Below, piece by piece: positions 25,989 to 35,418 of a stretch of DNA of 64,000 bases. The translations under genes and the position numbers were made by a program. The notes beneath the pieces are model-generated. The model was not told the DNA's origin, did no database searches, and worked only from the letters and a program-made list of their open reading frames with translations. Where the stretch lies: assembly GCA_024400835.1 (NCBI GenBank), contig JAKSMC010000006.1, forward strand, positions 34,455-98,454. The letters are read 5' to 3'. Within the stretch, counting starts at the first letter, position 1. Each line of letters starts with the position of its first letter. The DNA is from Bacteroidales bacterium (GTDB taxonomy: Bacteria > Bacteroidota > Bacteroidia > Bacteroidales > WCHB1-69).

Positions 25989-26918
25989 TTAGGCATTTTG
26001 AATCAAGGAGATAGAGAAGTCGTAGAAGTTCTCAAAATCGTCAATGCGGAGGAGACGGCGCAACATTTCATCTGGAATATCGAAAAGGCACCTATAATAG
26101 TGCCATAATTCCTTCAGATTGTGCAAGGTGCCGCGTTCCTTTCGGACGGGCAGAAGTTCGGCGACCCAAAGTTGGTAATACTTCAAGAATCTTGCTTTGC
26201 GGTCACCGACATCCATGCCGAGAATTTCCTCAGCCAGGAAAGGATTGCGCAGCATTCCGCGGCCAAGCATCCAATCCTCAATCATAGGATATCGTTCCTG
26301 AAGGCGGAGATAATCTTCGCGGGAAAAGACATCACCGCTGTAAATGATGCGGTGGTGGGTGTGTGCGCAAAACGAATCAAAGGCATCCCAATCGGGCGTG
26401 CCCTCATACATCTGTTTTCCCAATCGAGGATGGACGACGACAAATTCCAGGGGATACTTTTCCAGTCGGTCCAAGATCTTCACTCCCTCTTCCGGAGAGT
26501 GCAGCCCGAGCCGCATTTTCACAGAGAACTTATACGGGGTTTGCTCGGTCACGGTGCGGACCACATCCTCCACCCTATCCGTGTCGGGCATGACGCCGCA
26601 TCCACGGTGGCGACGCACCACCTGGGCCACGGGACAGCCTATGTTCCAGTTGTACGACGTGTAGCCGTAAGCCTCATGCAACAGGTTCATCGTGTCCACA
26701 AAATGAGGAGGATTGTTGCCCATCAACTGCGGAACCGTAGGCTTCAGCACATTGTTTTTCGGCCAGATGTCACGCCAATTGGCAACGTTCAGCTTAGCCC
26801 TTTCCTGCACCGGCAAGAAGGGCGTCATAAAAAAGTCTATGCCGCCGAAATGGCGACACAGACAATTTCTATATACATAATTTGTAATTCCGTCTAAGGG
26901 AGCAAGCCAGAGTTTCAA
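25989..26918 (-). CDS. tRNA-dihydrouridine synthase
   Basis: A 309-residue FMN- and NADPH-dependent enzyme reducing uridine in tRNA D-loops. Visible: LAPLDGITNYVYR at the N-terminus, the active-site C95 in NWNIGCPVAQVVRR, KMRLG, VVHPRLGKQMYEGTPDW, IYSGDVFS and the phosphate-binding MLGRGMLRNPFL. The only usable start is TTG at 26916-26918; a stop codon lies 15 nt upstream in frame. It is of the DusB/C-like general type; which uridine it modifies cannot be read from sequence. 62 nt after the T9SS cargo gene. Confidence 0.92.
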   Translation of the reverse strand: MKLWLAPLDGITNYVYRNCLCRHFGGIDFFMTPFLPVQERAKLNVANWRDIWPKNNVLKPTVPQLMGNNPPHFVDTMNLLHEAYGYTSYNWNIGCPVAQVVRRHRGCGVMPDTDRVEDVVRTVTEQTPYKFSVKMRLGLHSPEEGVKILDRLEKYPLEFVVVHPRLGKQMYEGTPDWDAFDSFCAHTHHRIIYSGDVFSREDYLRLQERYPMIEDWMLGRGMLRNPFLAEEILGMDVGDRKARFLKYYQLWVAELLPVRKERGTLHNLKELWHYYRCLFDIPDEMLRRLLRIDDFENFYDFSISLIQNA

Positions 26919-26980
26919 AATTGAAAAATTCTATATTCAGCGTTAAAAATCAGTGGGCAAAGGCATAGGGCATGTAATCA

Positions 26981-27994
26981 TTAGCGGACAACGACCTTTT
27001 GTGGAAATGTTTTTCCGTTCTGATTGATTTTCAGCACATAAACGCCTTTGGAAAGGTTGCTTGTATTCACGCTGGCAACGCCATCGCAATTGTTTTCTTC
27101 ACGGATGATGCGGCCTTGCAAATCGAACATTTGGTATGCATAGGGAGCGTTCTCTTCAGGGTTGATGAAGAACTGTCCGGCAGCAGGATTCGGAGAGACG
27201 CTGAACACAGGACGTTCGTAGGAATTCACGCCATCAGGCACAAAGTCAAACGTAAGGTCGTCAACCAACAGTTCGGTTGTTTTATGGGAAGCGACTCCAC
27301 CGCATCCGATAATGATGTTCACACTATCACAGGGAACCAAGGGGCTGTCAAACGGAATACTGATCAACGTATAGTCATCCAGCGTTTCAGCAGTATTATA
27401 ATACGCAAAGCCAACAGGAATGCCACCGAGTTTTGAGAAGGCAATCACATACATAGCCTCACCCTCTTCAGGATGGAATTTCGCATACATATTGAGGTGC
27501 CCCGGAGTCTGGGTGAGTTGGTCGCCAGGAGCCATAACCTGCATCAATGACGCCAAGGATTCGAAATCTATGTCATCAAAATTGAGGCCGGACGTATCGC
27601 CAGAGCTTATGGTGCCAATTAAGTCAACGACACTCATAATGGTAGATAACGGGATATTAAATCCACTGGCAGAGCCAAGTTGCGCGATAGCAGGGAAAGG
27701 ATAGCCGATGCCGAGCATCGAGATGCCGATTGAGTCCGGATTGAGTTGCAAAGCAGCAGTACCGGAGTGAGCATCCGTACTTTTGCTACCGAAATAAGTA
27801 TTGATAGGGATAGGCAGCTGCTGGCCCATAAAATCAATCATAATATTTCCAATAAGTCCGGTAGTCCATCCTGTTGGTTGTTGTGCGACAGCGCTTCCGG
27901 TCCAGCTTTCAAAGTCGCCATTGTTAACCACGTTCTGGGCAGTCATAGTCAGTGCGCCACAAAGAATTGTAAGAATAAATAAAAGTTTCTTCAT
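26981..27994 (-). CDS. secreted T9SS type A cargo protein
   Basis: A 337-residue secreted protein with signal peptide MKKLLFILTILCGALTMTAQ. Residues 21-250 form a beta-sandwich of the carbohydrate-binding/PCMD kind (starts VVNNGDFESWTG, includes HSGTAALQLNPDS and ends in LLVDDLTFDF). The last 75 residues are a type A T9SS sorting domain: FSVSPNPAAGQFFI, MFDLQGRII and GVYVLKINQNGKTFPQKVVVR, so it should be exported by T9SS and attached to the surface or released. No catalytic residues seen. Probably co-transcribed with Dus. Confidence 0.85.
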   Translation of the reverse strand: MKKLLFILTILCGALTMTAQNVVNNGDFESWTGSAVAQQPTGWTTGLIGNIMIDFMGQQLPIPINTYFGSKSTDAHSGTAALQLNPDSIGISMLGIGYPFPAIAQLGSASGFNIPLSTIMSVVDLIGTISSGDTSGLNFDDIDFESLASLMQVMAPGDQLTQTPGHLNMYAKFHPEEGEAMYVIAFSKLGGIPVGFAYYNTAETLDDYTLISIPFDSPLVPCDSVNIIIGCGGVASHKTTELLVDDLTFDFVPDGVNSYERPVFSVSPNPAAGQFFINPEENAPYAYQMFDLQGRIIREENNCDGVASVNTSNLSKGVYVLKINQNGKTFPQKVVVR

Positions 27995-28046
27995 AAAATG
28001 AGTTTTTAAATATTATCTGATAAAAAATGATTTAAGCGTTAGATTA

Positions 28047-28832
28047 CTACCAAACAGACGTCCAGTCTTCGCGGTCACGCACCGAGGCATCGCGTTGGTA
28101 TTCGAGCAGTTTGGCATATTTCAGGAAGCTATTGTGGGCAACCGCTTTGGAAAGCACATAGCCATCCAAGCCGCCGAAAATGCCGCCACGGAAAAAGAAG
28201 TTCACCACAAAGGCGTTGAATCCGTGGAACCAGGGTGCCAAAGCGCTCACCTTTTTGCCTTTGAGGAAAAGGATCTTCGCCCCGCGGGTGCTGTAGTTCC
28301 TTTCCGGCTTCGCAAAAAGCTCGTCATAACTGTGGTAGCGAAAATGTATGAGGTCCGCTTTCAACTTGCAGGTATTGGCCGTAGGCACGAACGCATGTTG
28401 TTTGAGCTCGGCGAACTGCAGTTTGTCCTTTCTGAAAATGCGAACCAGATAGTCGGGATACCAGCGGCAGGCCTTCACCCAGCGTTCGCCGATATAGTTC
28501 CGGCGACGGATGGCAAAGCCATAATAGGGCGTCTTGTCCAAATCCATGGACTGGAGGGTTTCGACCAGTTCGTCGGAAAGGCGTTCGTCAGCATCTATGC
28601 TGATGACCCAGCGGTTCTTGGCATACGGAAGAGCCAGGTTTTTCTGAAGGCCGTCTCCGATGTATTCATGAAGATAGACTTTGGCCCCGGCCTCCTGGGC
28701 AAGTTTCACCGTATCATCCTTGCTGTAAGAATCAGTCACCACAACCTCATCGCAGACACGTTGGAGCGAACGGATGCAGTCGACAATGTTGGCCGATTCG
28801 TTCAAGGTGGTAACTATTCCCGTAATTTGCAT
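28047..28832 (-). CDS. family 2 glycosyltransferase (WaaE/KdtX-like)
   Basis: A 261-residue cytoplasmic GT-A enzyme. It opens with ITGIVTTLNESANIVDCIRS, followed by DEVVVTDSYSKDDTV and the DXD-like metal site ISIDADERLSDEL; further on GFAIRRRNYIGERWVKACRWYPDYLVRIFRK and the HFRYHSYDELFAKPERN segment are typical of the WaaE/KdtX group that adds a glucose or similar sugar to lipopolysaccharide core. A hydrophobic segment (AFVVNFFFRGGIFGGLDGY) may bind membrane. 57 nt after murA and probably in the same transcript. Confidence 0.88.
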   Translation of the reverse strand: MQITGIVTTLNESANIVDCIRSLQRVCDEVVVTDSYSKDDTVKLAQEAGAKVYLHEYIGDGLQKNLALPYAKNRWVISIDADERLSDELVETLQSMDLDKTPYYGFAIRRRNYIGERWVKACRWYPDYLVRIFRKDKLQFAELKQHAFVPTANTCKLKADLIHFRYHSYDELFAKPERNYSTRGAKILFLKGKKVSALAPWFHGFNAFVVNFFFRGGIFGGLDGYVLSKAVAHNSFLKYAKLLEYQRDASVRDREDWTSVW

Positions 28833-28889
28833 AATCTACAGTATTTAAAAATGATTTCCCGATTATTTTGCGGATGCGTCCAGGGCTTC

Positions 28890-30197
28890 CTACTTGCGGC
28901 GTTCGATGACAGCGCCGAGTTTGGTCAAGCGTTCCACGATATCCTGGTAGCCTCTGTCAATCTGTTCGACATTCTGGATAGTGCTGGTACCCTTAGCCGA
29001 CAAAGCGGCAATCAGCAGGGAGACGCCGGCACGGATATCAGGTGACGACATAGTTGTAGCCTTCAGCTGTTTGCGGCGTTCCAGACCGATCACGATAGCG
29101 CGGTGCGGATCGCAAAGCGTAATCTGGGCGCCCATAGACTGCAGTTTGTCGACAAAGAAGAGACGGCTTTCGAACATCTTCTGATGGATGAGCACGCTGC
29201 CACGAGCCTGGATGGCCGTCACGAGGGCGATGCTTATCAGGTCAGGCGTGAAGCCCGGCCACGGAGCGTCAGCAATAGTGAGGATGGAGCCGTCCATATT
29301 CGTTTCCACCTCATAGCAGTCCTGCTCGTGAATTACGATGTCATCGTCAACGATGTCGAAATCAATGCCGAGTTTTTTAAATGTATAAGGAATGATGCCT
29401 AAATGTTTGCAGGCACAATTCTTAATGGTCAGAGAAGATTGGTTGAGGGCTGCCATACCTATGAAGCTTCCGATTTCAATCATATCAGGCAGGATGCGGT
29501 GCTCGCAGCCGTGCAGTTTTTCAACGCCTTCGATTGTCAGCAGATTAGAGCCGAGGCCGGAAATCTTAGCGCCCATGTTGTTCAACATCGTGCAAAGCTG
29601 ATAGAGGTACGGTTCGCAAGCCGCGTTGAAGATAGTGGTCTTCCCCTCTGCCAGCACAGCGGCCATGACGATGTTGGCGGTGCCGGTGACGGAAGCCTCG
29701 TTAAGCAGCATATAGGAACCTTGCAGATGGTCGGCTTTGAGTTCGAAGAAGTTGCCATCTTCGGAGACGCCGATGGTGGCGCCCAACTTCTCGAAGCCCT
29801 CGAAATGGGTGGTCAGCGGTCGGCGGCCGATTTGGTCACCACCCGGACGGGCAGCGTAAGCCTCATGGAAACGGCCCAACAGTGGACCGAGCACCATGAT
29901 GGAAGCGCGGATGGAAGCCGACAACTTGCTGAACTCCGGAGTGACGAGCATCTCCAAGTTCACGTTGTCAGCCTGGAACGTATAGGTATCCTTGCTCAGC
30001 TTGGTGATTTTCACGCCAATGTGCGAAAGGATATCCTTATATCGCTGCGTGTCGCGAATGTCAGGCAGGTTGGAAATGGTCACGGGTTGGTCTGTGAGAA
30101 GCACTGCGGAGAGGATCTGCAGGGCCTCGTTTTTCGCACCTTGCGGCACGATTTCGCCACTCAGTTTGTGGCCGCCTTCGATGATAAATTCTGACAT
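28890..30197 (-). CDS. murA: UDP-N-acetylglucosamine 1-carboxyvinyltransferase MurA, Asp-type
   Basis: A 435-residue enzyme catalysing the first committed step of peptidoglycan synthesis (PEP plus UDP-GlcNAc). The chosen ATG (MSEFIIEGGHKLSGEI) starts exactly at the family N-terminus; the upstream extension is not family-like. K22-N23 of QGAKNEAL are present. In the mobile loop ARPGGDQIGRRPLTTH the residue at the catalytic Cys position is Asp (D121). Known from MurA of mycobacteria, chlamydiae and the E. coli C115D variant: Asp keeps activity but prevents covalent inhibition by fosfomycin. Ordered after a DUF4197 lipoprotein gene and before the GT2 gene. Confidence 0.95.
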   Translation of the reverse strand: MSEFIIEGGHKLSGEIVPQGAKNEALQILSAVLLTDQPVTISNLPDIRDTQRYKDILSHIGVKITKLSKDTYTFQADNVNLEMLVTPEFSKLSASIRASIMVLGPLLGRFHEAYAARPGGDQIGRRPLTTHFEGFEKLGATIGVSEDGNFFELKADHLQGSYMLLNEASVTGTANIVMAAVLAEGKTTIFNAACEPYLYQLCTMLNNMGAKISGLGSNLLTIEGVEKLHGCEHRILPDMIEIGSFIGMAALNQSSLTIKNCACKHLGIIPYTFKKLGIDFDIVDDDIVIHEQDCYEVETNMDGSILTIADAPWPGFTPDLISIALVTAIQARGSVLIHQKMFESRLFFVDKLQSMGAQITLCDPHRAIVIGLERRKQLKATTMSSPDIRAGVSLLIAALSAKGTSTIQNVEQIDRGYQDIVERLTKLGAVIERRK

Positions 30198-30293
30198 AGG
30201 GTATGGTGGTTTGGTTATTTTTTGCTGTTGGCCTTCGAAACTTGAAACCTGAAACTTGTAACACGAAGTCCCAGCAATCAGTTTCACATCTCA

Positions 30294-30998
30294 CTACAGG
30301 TCTCTTCCCAGCAGGCTGTCTTCTTTGACACGATGGGTGGAATCCATTCGAATATTGATTTCCTCAATACACATTTCTTGGAAAATGCCATCGAGCATCT
30401 TGTCAAGGACATAGTCTTGCAAATTGACATTGACAGGGACGTTGCTGAAGGAATTGTACTTGTTCATAATCTCATTCCAGTATTCATTGACTCTGAAGAT
30501 GTTCATACGAATGGATACCGGGGTCCGCATAGCAGACTTGATGTCTGCATATTTGAACTTCTTGAAATATTCAGTGATGGCCGTGCTGTCGCCGTTAATC
30601 AGAGCATCATGGTCGTAATAGGTCAGCGACCCCATGGCGTTCTTAAAGATATCAGACAAAACAGTTGCATTGCAGCTCTCAGCCATGCGGTTGGTATAGA
30701 GAATCAAAGAATCAGACAGATAGCCCAACTGATGATTGCTCAAGGTATCGAACACAGAATTTCTGAGATTGGCAAAATCTATTCTATAAGCCGCGTCATT
30801 GTATTGATAAAAGCCATTGTAAACGCACAAATGACTGAATGCGGAATCCAGGGAAGATTGCAGGCACGCAGTAAAGGCTGCTTCCTTCTGTGTGTTGGTG
30901 TAAAGTTGTTCGACATAGTTGTCCGTATTGTCTTCACAAGAACAGACAAAAAACAATGCCAAAGCTATCAAAGAGAGTAATTTAATTTTTTTCATCAT
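30294..30998 (-). CDS. DUF4197 family lipoprotein
   Basis: A 234-residue protein (ATG at 30998, or the next codon, also ATG). Lipobox FFVCSC puts the lipid Cys at about residue 21. The rest fits DUF4197: ACLQSSLDSAFSHL, NGFYQYNDAAYRIDF, SLTYYDHDALINGDSTAITEYFKKF, EYWNEIMNKYNSF and LQDYVLDKMLDGIFQEMCIEE. Family function unknown; proteobacterial members are also periplasmic. First gene of the transcript that includes murA; its promoter box at 31016-31023 overlaps the region of the birA promoter. Confidence 0.85.
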   Translation of the reverse strand: MMKKIKLLSLIALALFFVCSCEDNTDNYVEQLYTNTQKEAAFTACLQSSLDSAFSHLCVYNGFYQYNDAAYRIDFANLRNSVFDTLSNHQLGYLSDSLILYTNRMAESCNATVLSDIFKNAMGSLTYYDHDALINGDSTAITEYFKKFKYADIKSAMRTPVSIRMNIFRVNEYWNEIMNKYNSFSNVPVNVNLQDYVLDKMLDGIFQEMCIEEINIRMDSTHRVKEDSLLGRDL

Positions 30999-31015
30999 TT
31001 TAAAAAATTAGAGCG

Positions 31016-31023
31016 CAAAGATA
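31016..31023 (-). promoter_or_regulatory. -7 promoter box for the DUF4197-murA transcript
   Basis: Minus-strand TATCTTTG followed by GCGC; 17 nt before the ATG at 30998. It is divergent from, and 2 nt away from, the birA box. Confidence 0.55.
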
Positions 31024-31025
31024 AT

Positions 31026-31033
31026 TATTTTTG
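31026..31033 (+). promoter_or_regulatory. -7 promoter box for birA
   Basis: TATTTTTG followed by CGG, with only 4 nt before the ATG at 31038: predicted leaderless mRNA. Confidence 0.55.
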
Positions 31034-31037
31034 CGGA

Positions 31038-31781
31038 ATGAAAGACAACCTACTGGAATTTAGACATAACATCCCATCCACCAACAAGTTATTGTCAGAA
31101 ATGGCAAGAAATAGCTTAGCGGGAAGTGATGTTGTGCCACCATTTTTTGCGCTTTACACCGACTTTCAATCCGAAGGACACGGCATGGGCAGCAACAAAT
31201 GGTTCAGCGAAAAGGGCAAAAATCTGTTGGTCAGTTTCTACTTCGAGCCTGGCATTCCCGCTGCCGAGCAGTTTGTCTTCAACCAATATTTTGCAGTCAC
31301 CACGCGCCGTTTCATCAGCCAATTTGTCGATGGGGTATCCATCAAATGGCCCAACGACATTTACGTCGCCGGCAAGAAGTTGGCGGGAGACCTCACGGAG
31401 CACACCCTGGCTGGCAGCAAAATCAAATTCACCATCGCGGGCATCGGCATCAACCTCAACCAAGAATGGTTCCCGGAGGAGATTCCCCACCCCACCTCGC
31501 TATTTTTGGAAACGGGAAAATCTTTTGACTGCCATCAATTTCTGAAAGCATACCACGAGTTCCTTGTCCGAGACTTCGAGCGCATTTTCACAGACCGGAA
31601 GACGCTGCATGAAGAGTACTTAACGCACCTTTATCAAATGAAGGAATTGAGACGCTATATCATAGCCGGCCAAGAGCAGCAAGCCACCATCCAAGGCATT
31701 GACAAGTTCGGACGGCTCCAATTGGAAGTCGGAAGTGGACAATTAGTCACCTGCGGATTCAAGGAAATCGTCTTTCTATAA
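31038..31781 (+). CDS. birA: biotin--[acetyl-CoA-carboxylase] ligase
   Basis: A 247-residue group I biotin protein ligase, which makes biotinyl-AMP and transfers biotin to carboxyl carrier proteins. It lacks the DNA-binding N-terminus of E. coli BirA, so it is not a repressor. Visible: SEGHGMGSNKW in the adenylate-binding loop (usually GRGRRGRxW; the Arg-rich loop is altered here), SIKWPNDIYVAGKKLAGDL with K103 and K113-K114, and AGIGINLNQ. A small C-terminal SH3-like domain (about 200-247) is present. The altered glycine loop is worth noting but overall length and core are normal. 21 nt before the next gene. Confidence 0.93.
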   Translation: MKDNLLEFRHNIPSTNKLLSEMARNSLAGSDVVPPFFALYTDFQSEGHGMGSNKWFSEKGKNLLVSFYFEPGIPAAEQFVFNQYFAVTTRRFISQFVDGVSIKWPNDIYVAGKKLAGDLTEHTLAGSKIKFTIAGIGINLNQEWFPEEIPHPTSLFLETGKSFDCHQFLKAYHEFLVRDFERIFTDRKTLHEEYLTHLYQMKELRRYIIAGQEQQATIQGIDKFGRLQLEVGSGQLVTCGFKEIVFL

Positions 31782-31802
31782 TCCTCATTATACTTATCAG
31801 TT

Positions 31803-33848
31803 ATGAAAGAAAAATTAAAGCATAATGACAACCTGATTTTATGGGGCCTCGTCTTCATCCTCGGAATCATCACCTGCATTCCGTTGCTAAACTACAACGT
31901 GTCCAATGTGGATGACTTCGCCTATCGCATTATGGCCCGAAGTGTCTTTGAGGGAGTATCGCTCAAAGCATTGTTGCACGATATGTTCCTGTACCAGGGT
32001 CGTTTCACGCAGCTACTCACCGGATGGAGCTTCCTGTTAGCTTTTTTCTCCCGATCTCGTTTTTTGCTCCTACTGATAGCCGTCGGGCCTATCATTGCGG
32101 ACTTCTCGTTGATAATACTGTTGGCAAAGCGCTGGACAGGCAGCGAAAAAATAGCCCTTGCCACTGCGTTGTTCACCTTTTCCACGTTCGCATTGACCAC
32201 CAAATTCAACGCCAGCACCGGCTATCCTTTTACTTTTTCTTTCTCTTTTATGCTGTTGCTCATCTCGTTGATATGGCTGATACGTTATCTGGACAAACAG
32301 CAATACAAATGGTTGATGCTCTCTGCCATAATGATGTTTTTGGCCTCGCTATTCTATGAGTCCTATCTTTTATACTACATCATTATCTATTTGATGCTGC
32401 GCTCACAATACCTACCGGCCAAATTTGTGGATCGGAAGCACTGGCGCAAGTTCGGCAAGGAACTTCTTCCTTTTGTCATCTTCGGATTCATTTTCCTGAT
32501 CTCATATCTGACAATATCGCATTTTTACGGGGGCAATTATTCCGGCGTGAAATTCTCCGTAACCCCGCTAAAAGCTCTTCGGACTTGGGGAAATCTCATT
32601 CTCTATTCCCTGCCGGGAATGTCCTACTTCCAGCATCGTATTTTCCTGGCCGACTACTCAACCGACCCACAATACGTGCACACCTTAGGCTACGTGCTCA
32701 CCCACGCCGGCGCCATGGCTTGGTGCAAAGGCCTGATAGTCGTGCTTTTGTTTGCAGGCATCCTCAAACATTGGACATTCCAGTCCTCCAGCAGAAAACT
32801 ATGGTATGCCTTAGGCATTGCAGTTCTGTCATTTATCCTGCCGCATCTGCTCATCAGCTGTTCCGAAAAATACATCACACTGATTCCCGATAGTTACGTT
32901 TCCTCATTCTTCGCCTCTTTCGGCATGGCAATGACCTGGTTGGTGCTCTACCTGATCATCCGACATTATTTGGGAAAAAAGCCCACACTGCTAACCGTTT
33001 TCAACATCCTGACGGCCTGCGGGCTTTTGTTCTCAACCATTCTAACACAGCTCACCAACGAGCAAATCATGGAGGACATCAGACGCGCCAATTTACGTTA
33101 CGACCTCGTTGATGACTTTCTTGAAAAAACAGGCATTGACATTTATAAGAAAGGCACTCCGACTTTAGTCGGGAGCTATCAGACTGCGGAGACCTTCAGC
33201 GGTAAAGGAATCTTTTCGGAAGGTGATAGAAACTATTTCCTCGCTCATGGGAATGGGAATTTCTTGCTCTCATACAAGGACTTGTACGACAAATATCATT
33301 ACCAAGAAGACACCGTGGCCATTTTGGCATACCGACAGGCCGCCAAAAGCGATGACATCTACTTCCTATACTACAAGTGCAAAGGGACAGACCTTCCGGA
33401 GGACTTCAGCCGACTCGTCTGCGACCAAATCACGGCAGGCTATTATTCAGCCTACAAGACTTTTTCACTTTCCATTGGTGCTCAGGCAGACTCCACAACC
33501 GTGATTATCAATGACAAGACTCTACGTGCACAAGGCCGGACGCATTATGCCAACATTCGTTTCCTATCCAAGCCGGAAATGCAGATTTTCACGCTTTCCG
33601 GTTCAAAGTTAATGCCGGTCACACTTATGCTCAGCAACATTCTATACCCCGGCATTGAGCCTTTGGATTTCGGGCACATACAACATAACTACTATAAAGA
33701 TTGCACCCGATTTTTCCAGCACGAAATCTGGAGGAACCAGCCTCTCACGGAGCAACTTCGGAAAGAAGCTGAAAAGCAAGGCATCGACGCTGAGAAGTTC
33801 ATAAAGAGCAATGCCCAATGGCTTGCCACCTATCACGACGAATACTAA
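31803..33848 (+). CDS. large polytopic membrane protein, GT-C-like
   Basis: A 681-residue protein with about eleven hydrophobic segments over residues 12-420 and a soluble C-terminal domain of about 250 residues. The first extracytoplasmic loop has SNVDDFAYRIM, an acidic pair in the place used by GT-C glycosyltransferases, and the layout (membrane half plus soluble half) fits uncharacterised Bacteroidota GT-C proteins. I do not recognise a named family, and donor and acceptor are unknown. It sits between birA (21 nt) and the RecD-like helicase (5 nt), likely one transcript. Confidence 0.7.
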   Translation: MKEKLKHNDNLILWGLVFILGIITCIPLLNYNVSNVDDFAYRIMARSVFEGVSLKALLHDMFLYQGRFTQLLTGWSFLLAFFSRSRFLLLLIAVGPIIADFSLIILLAKRWTGSEKIALATALFTFSTFALTTKFNASTGYPFTFSFSFMLLLISLIWLIRYLDKQQYKWLMLSAIMMFLASLFYESYLLYYIIIYLMLRSQYLPAKFVDRKHWRKFGKELLPFVIFGFIFLISYLTISHFYGGNYSGVKFSVTPLKALRTWGNLILYSLPGMSYFQHRIFLADYSTDPQYVHTLGYVLTHAGAMAWCKGLIVVLLFAGILKHWTFQSSSRKLWYALGIAVLSFILPHLLISCSEKYITLIPDSYVSSFFASFGMAMTWLVLYLIIRHYLGKKPTLLTVFNILTACGLLFSTILTQLTNEQIMEDIRRANLRYDLVDDFLEKTGIDIYKKGTPTLVGSYQTAETFSGKGIFSEGDRNYFLAHGNGNFLLSYKDLYDKYHYQEDTVAILAYRQAAKSDDIYFLYYKCKGTDLPEDFSRLVCDQITAGYYSAYKTFSLSIGAQADSTTVIINDKTLRAQGRTHYANIRFLSKPEMQIFTLSGSKLMPVTLMLSNILYPGIEPLDFGHIQHNYYKDCTRFFQHEIWRNQPLTEQLRKEAEKQGIDAEKFIKSNAQWLATYHDEY

Positions 33849-33853
33849 ATCTC

Positions 33854-35275
33854 ATGCTCAGTCAAGAACAATTTCACGAACGATTCAGACGACATTTCGG
33901 ATTTGAGCCGACAGAAAGCCAGCGCGAGGCGATGGACAAACTGTCGAGTTTCATTTACGAAAAGGGGGACAATTTCCTGTTCATCTTGCAGGGTTATGCA
34001 GGCACAGGAAAGACGAGTCTGGTGAGTGCGTTGGTCAAGGCGCTGGAAGAAGTTCGCGTGCGCACCGTGTTGTTAGCGCCGACCGGGCGGGCGGCCAAGG
34101 TCATATCGCAATATGCGGGCAAGAAGGCCTACACCATCCACAAGTGGATTTACCGGGTGGCCACGCGAGAGAGCCTGCGTATGTTCGTACGCCGTGAGAA
34201 CAAGCTCAGCCACACCCTCTTCATCGTGGACGAGGCCTCTATGATTTCCGCAGAATCGCCGGCTGGCGAAATCCCCGGCATGGGCAGTCTTCTCGAAGAC
34301 CTCATTGACTTTGTGAACTCCGGCGAGCACAACCGCATGCTCTTCATCGGTGATGATGCCCAGCTGCCGCCAGTGCACGCCGATGAAAGCCCCGCCCTGT
34401 CGGCTGACTTCCTGCAGTATTCCTTCAATCTCAACATCCGGGGCAGTCGCCTCACTGACGTTGTGCGCCAGAACCTCGACTCCGGCATTCTGTTCAACGC
34501 CACCATGCTGCGCGACAAAATCAGCAACGAGGACATCACCTTCCCTTTCTTCAGCAAGCGGCCCTTTGAGGACTTCGCGCGCACCCCGGGAGGCGAACTC
34601 GAAGACCTCCTCAACAACCTCTACAGCAACAACGACTGTGACGAAATCGTGGCCATCACACGCTCCAACAAACGTGCATACCTCTTCAACTGCGAAATCC
34701 GCAACCGCATACTCTATCGCGAAAACCGCATCTCCACCGGCGACTATCTCATGGCCGTGAAGAACAACTACTACTGGATAGAAGAAGACTCCGAAGTCGG
34801 TTTCATCGCCAATGGCGACATCATGGAGGTGATGTCCATCAACAAACAGCAGGAACTCTACGGCTTCAGTTTCGCAGACGTCACCGTCAGGCTCTGCGAC
34901 TACCCCAACTATCCCAACATCGACATCAAAATCATCTTGGAGAGCCTCGAAGTCGAAGCCCCGTCGCTGACCTACGAGGACAACCACAAATTATACCAGG
35001 CCGTGGCCGAAGACTATGCCGACGAACCCAACAAGCGGCTGCGCTTCCTGAAAATAAAAAACGACCCGTACCTGAATGCCGTACAAGTGAAGTTCGCCTA
35101 CGCGCTCACCTGCCATAAAACGCAGGGCGGCCAATGGAAGCACGTGCTCGTTGACCAAGGCTACCTCACCGAAGAAAATCTCGACAAAGAGTACCTTCGC
35201 TGGCTCTACACTGCCGTCACCCGAAGCACTGACAAAGTCTATCTCATCAACTTCGAGGACAAATTGTTCGAGTAG
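33854..35275 (+). CDS. RecD-like/UvrD-C ATP-dependent DNA helicase
   Basis: A 473-residue superfamily 1 helicase. Walker A is GYAGTGKTS (residues 47-55), Walker B is FIVDEASMIS, motif III-like GDDAQLPPV, and the C-terminal UvrD_C_2 part holds FAYALTCHKTQGGQWKHVLVDQ and LRWLYTAVTRSTDKVYLIN. These match the AAA_30/UvrD_C_2 architecture of short RecD2/Dda-like helicases of Bacteroidota. No RecB or RecC partner is near. The ATG at 33854 is chosen because upstream codons overlap the previous gene and are not conserved-like. Role in repair or replication restart is inferred. Confidence 0.9.
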   Translation: MLSQEQFHERFRRHFGFEPTESQREAMDKLSSFIYEKGDNFLFILQGYAGTGKTSLVSALVKALEEVRVRTVLLAPTGRAAKVISQYAGKKAYTIHKWIYRVATRESLRMFVRRENKLSHTLFIVDEASMISAESPAGEIPGMGSLLEDLIDFVNSGEHNRMLFIGDDAQLPPVHADESPALSADFLQYSFNLNIRGSRLTDVVRQNLDSGILFNATMLRDKISNEDITFPFFSKRPFEDFARTPGGELEDLLNNLYSNNDCDEIVAITRSNKRAYLFNCEIRNRILYRENRISTGDYLMAVKNNYYWIEEDSEVGFIANGDIMEVMSINKQQELYGFSFADVTVRLCDYPNYPNIDIKIILESLEVEAPSLTYEDNHKLYQAVAEDYADEPNKRLRFLKIKNDPYLNAVQVKFAYALTCHKTQGGQWKHVLVDQGYLTEENLDKEYLRWLYTAVTRSTDKVYLINFEDKLFE

Positions 35276-35418
35276 AAATCCCTGCAGCTACGGCAGTTGA
35301 ACAGGCACTGGGATGGCTGGACAATTAGAGAAGGCTTGGTCAATGGGCGAGGTCTGCTTTTGGCACAATTTTTGATAACATCCATAAAACAATTGGTAAT
35401 ACTCGTAATAATAAAAAT

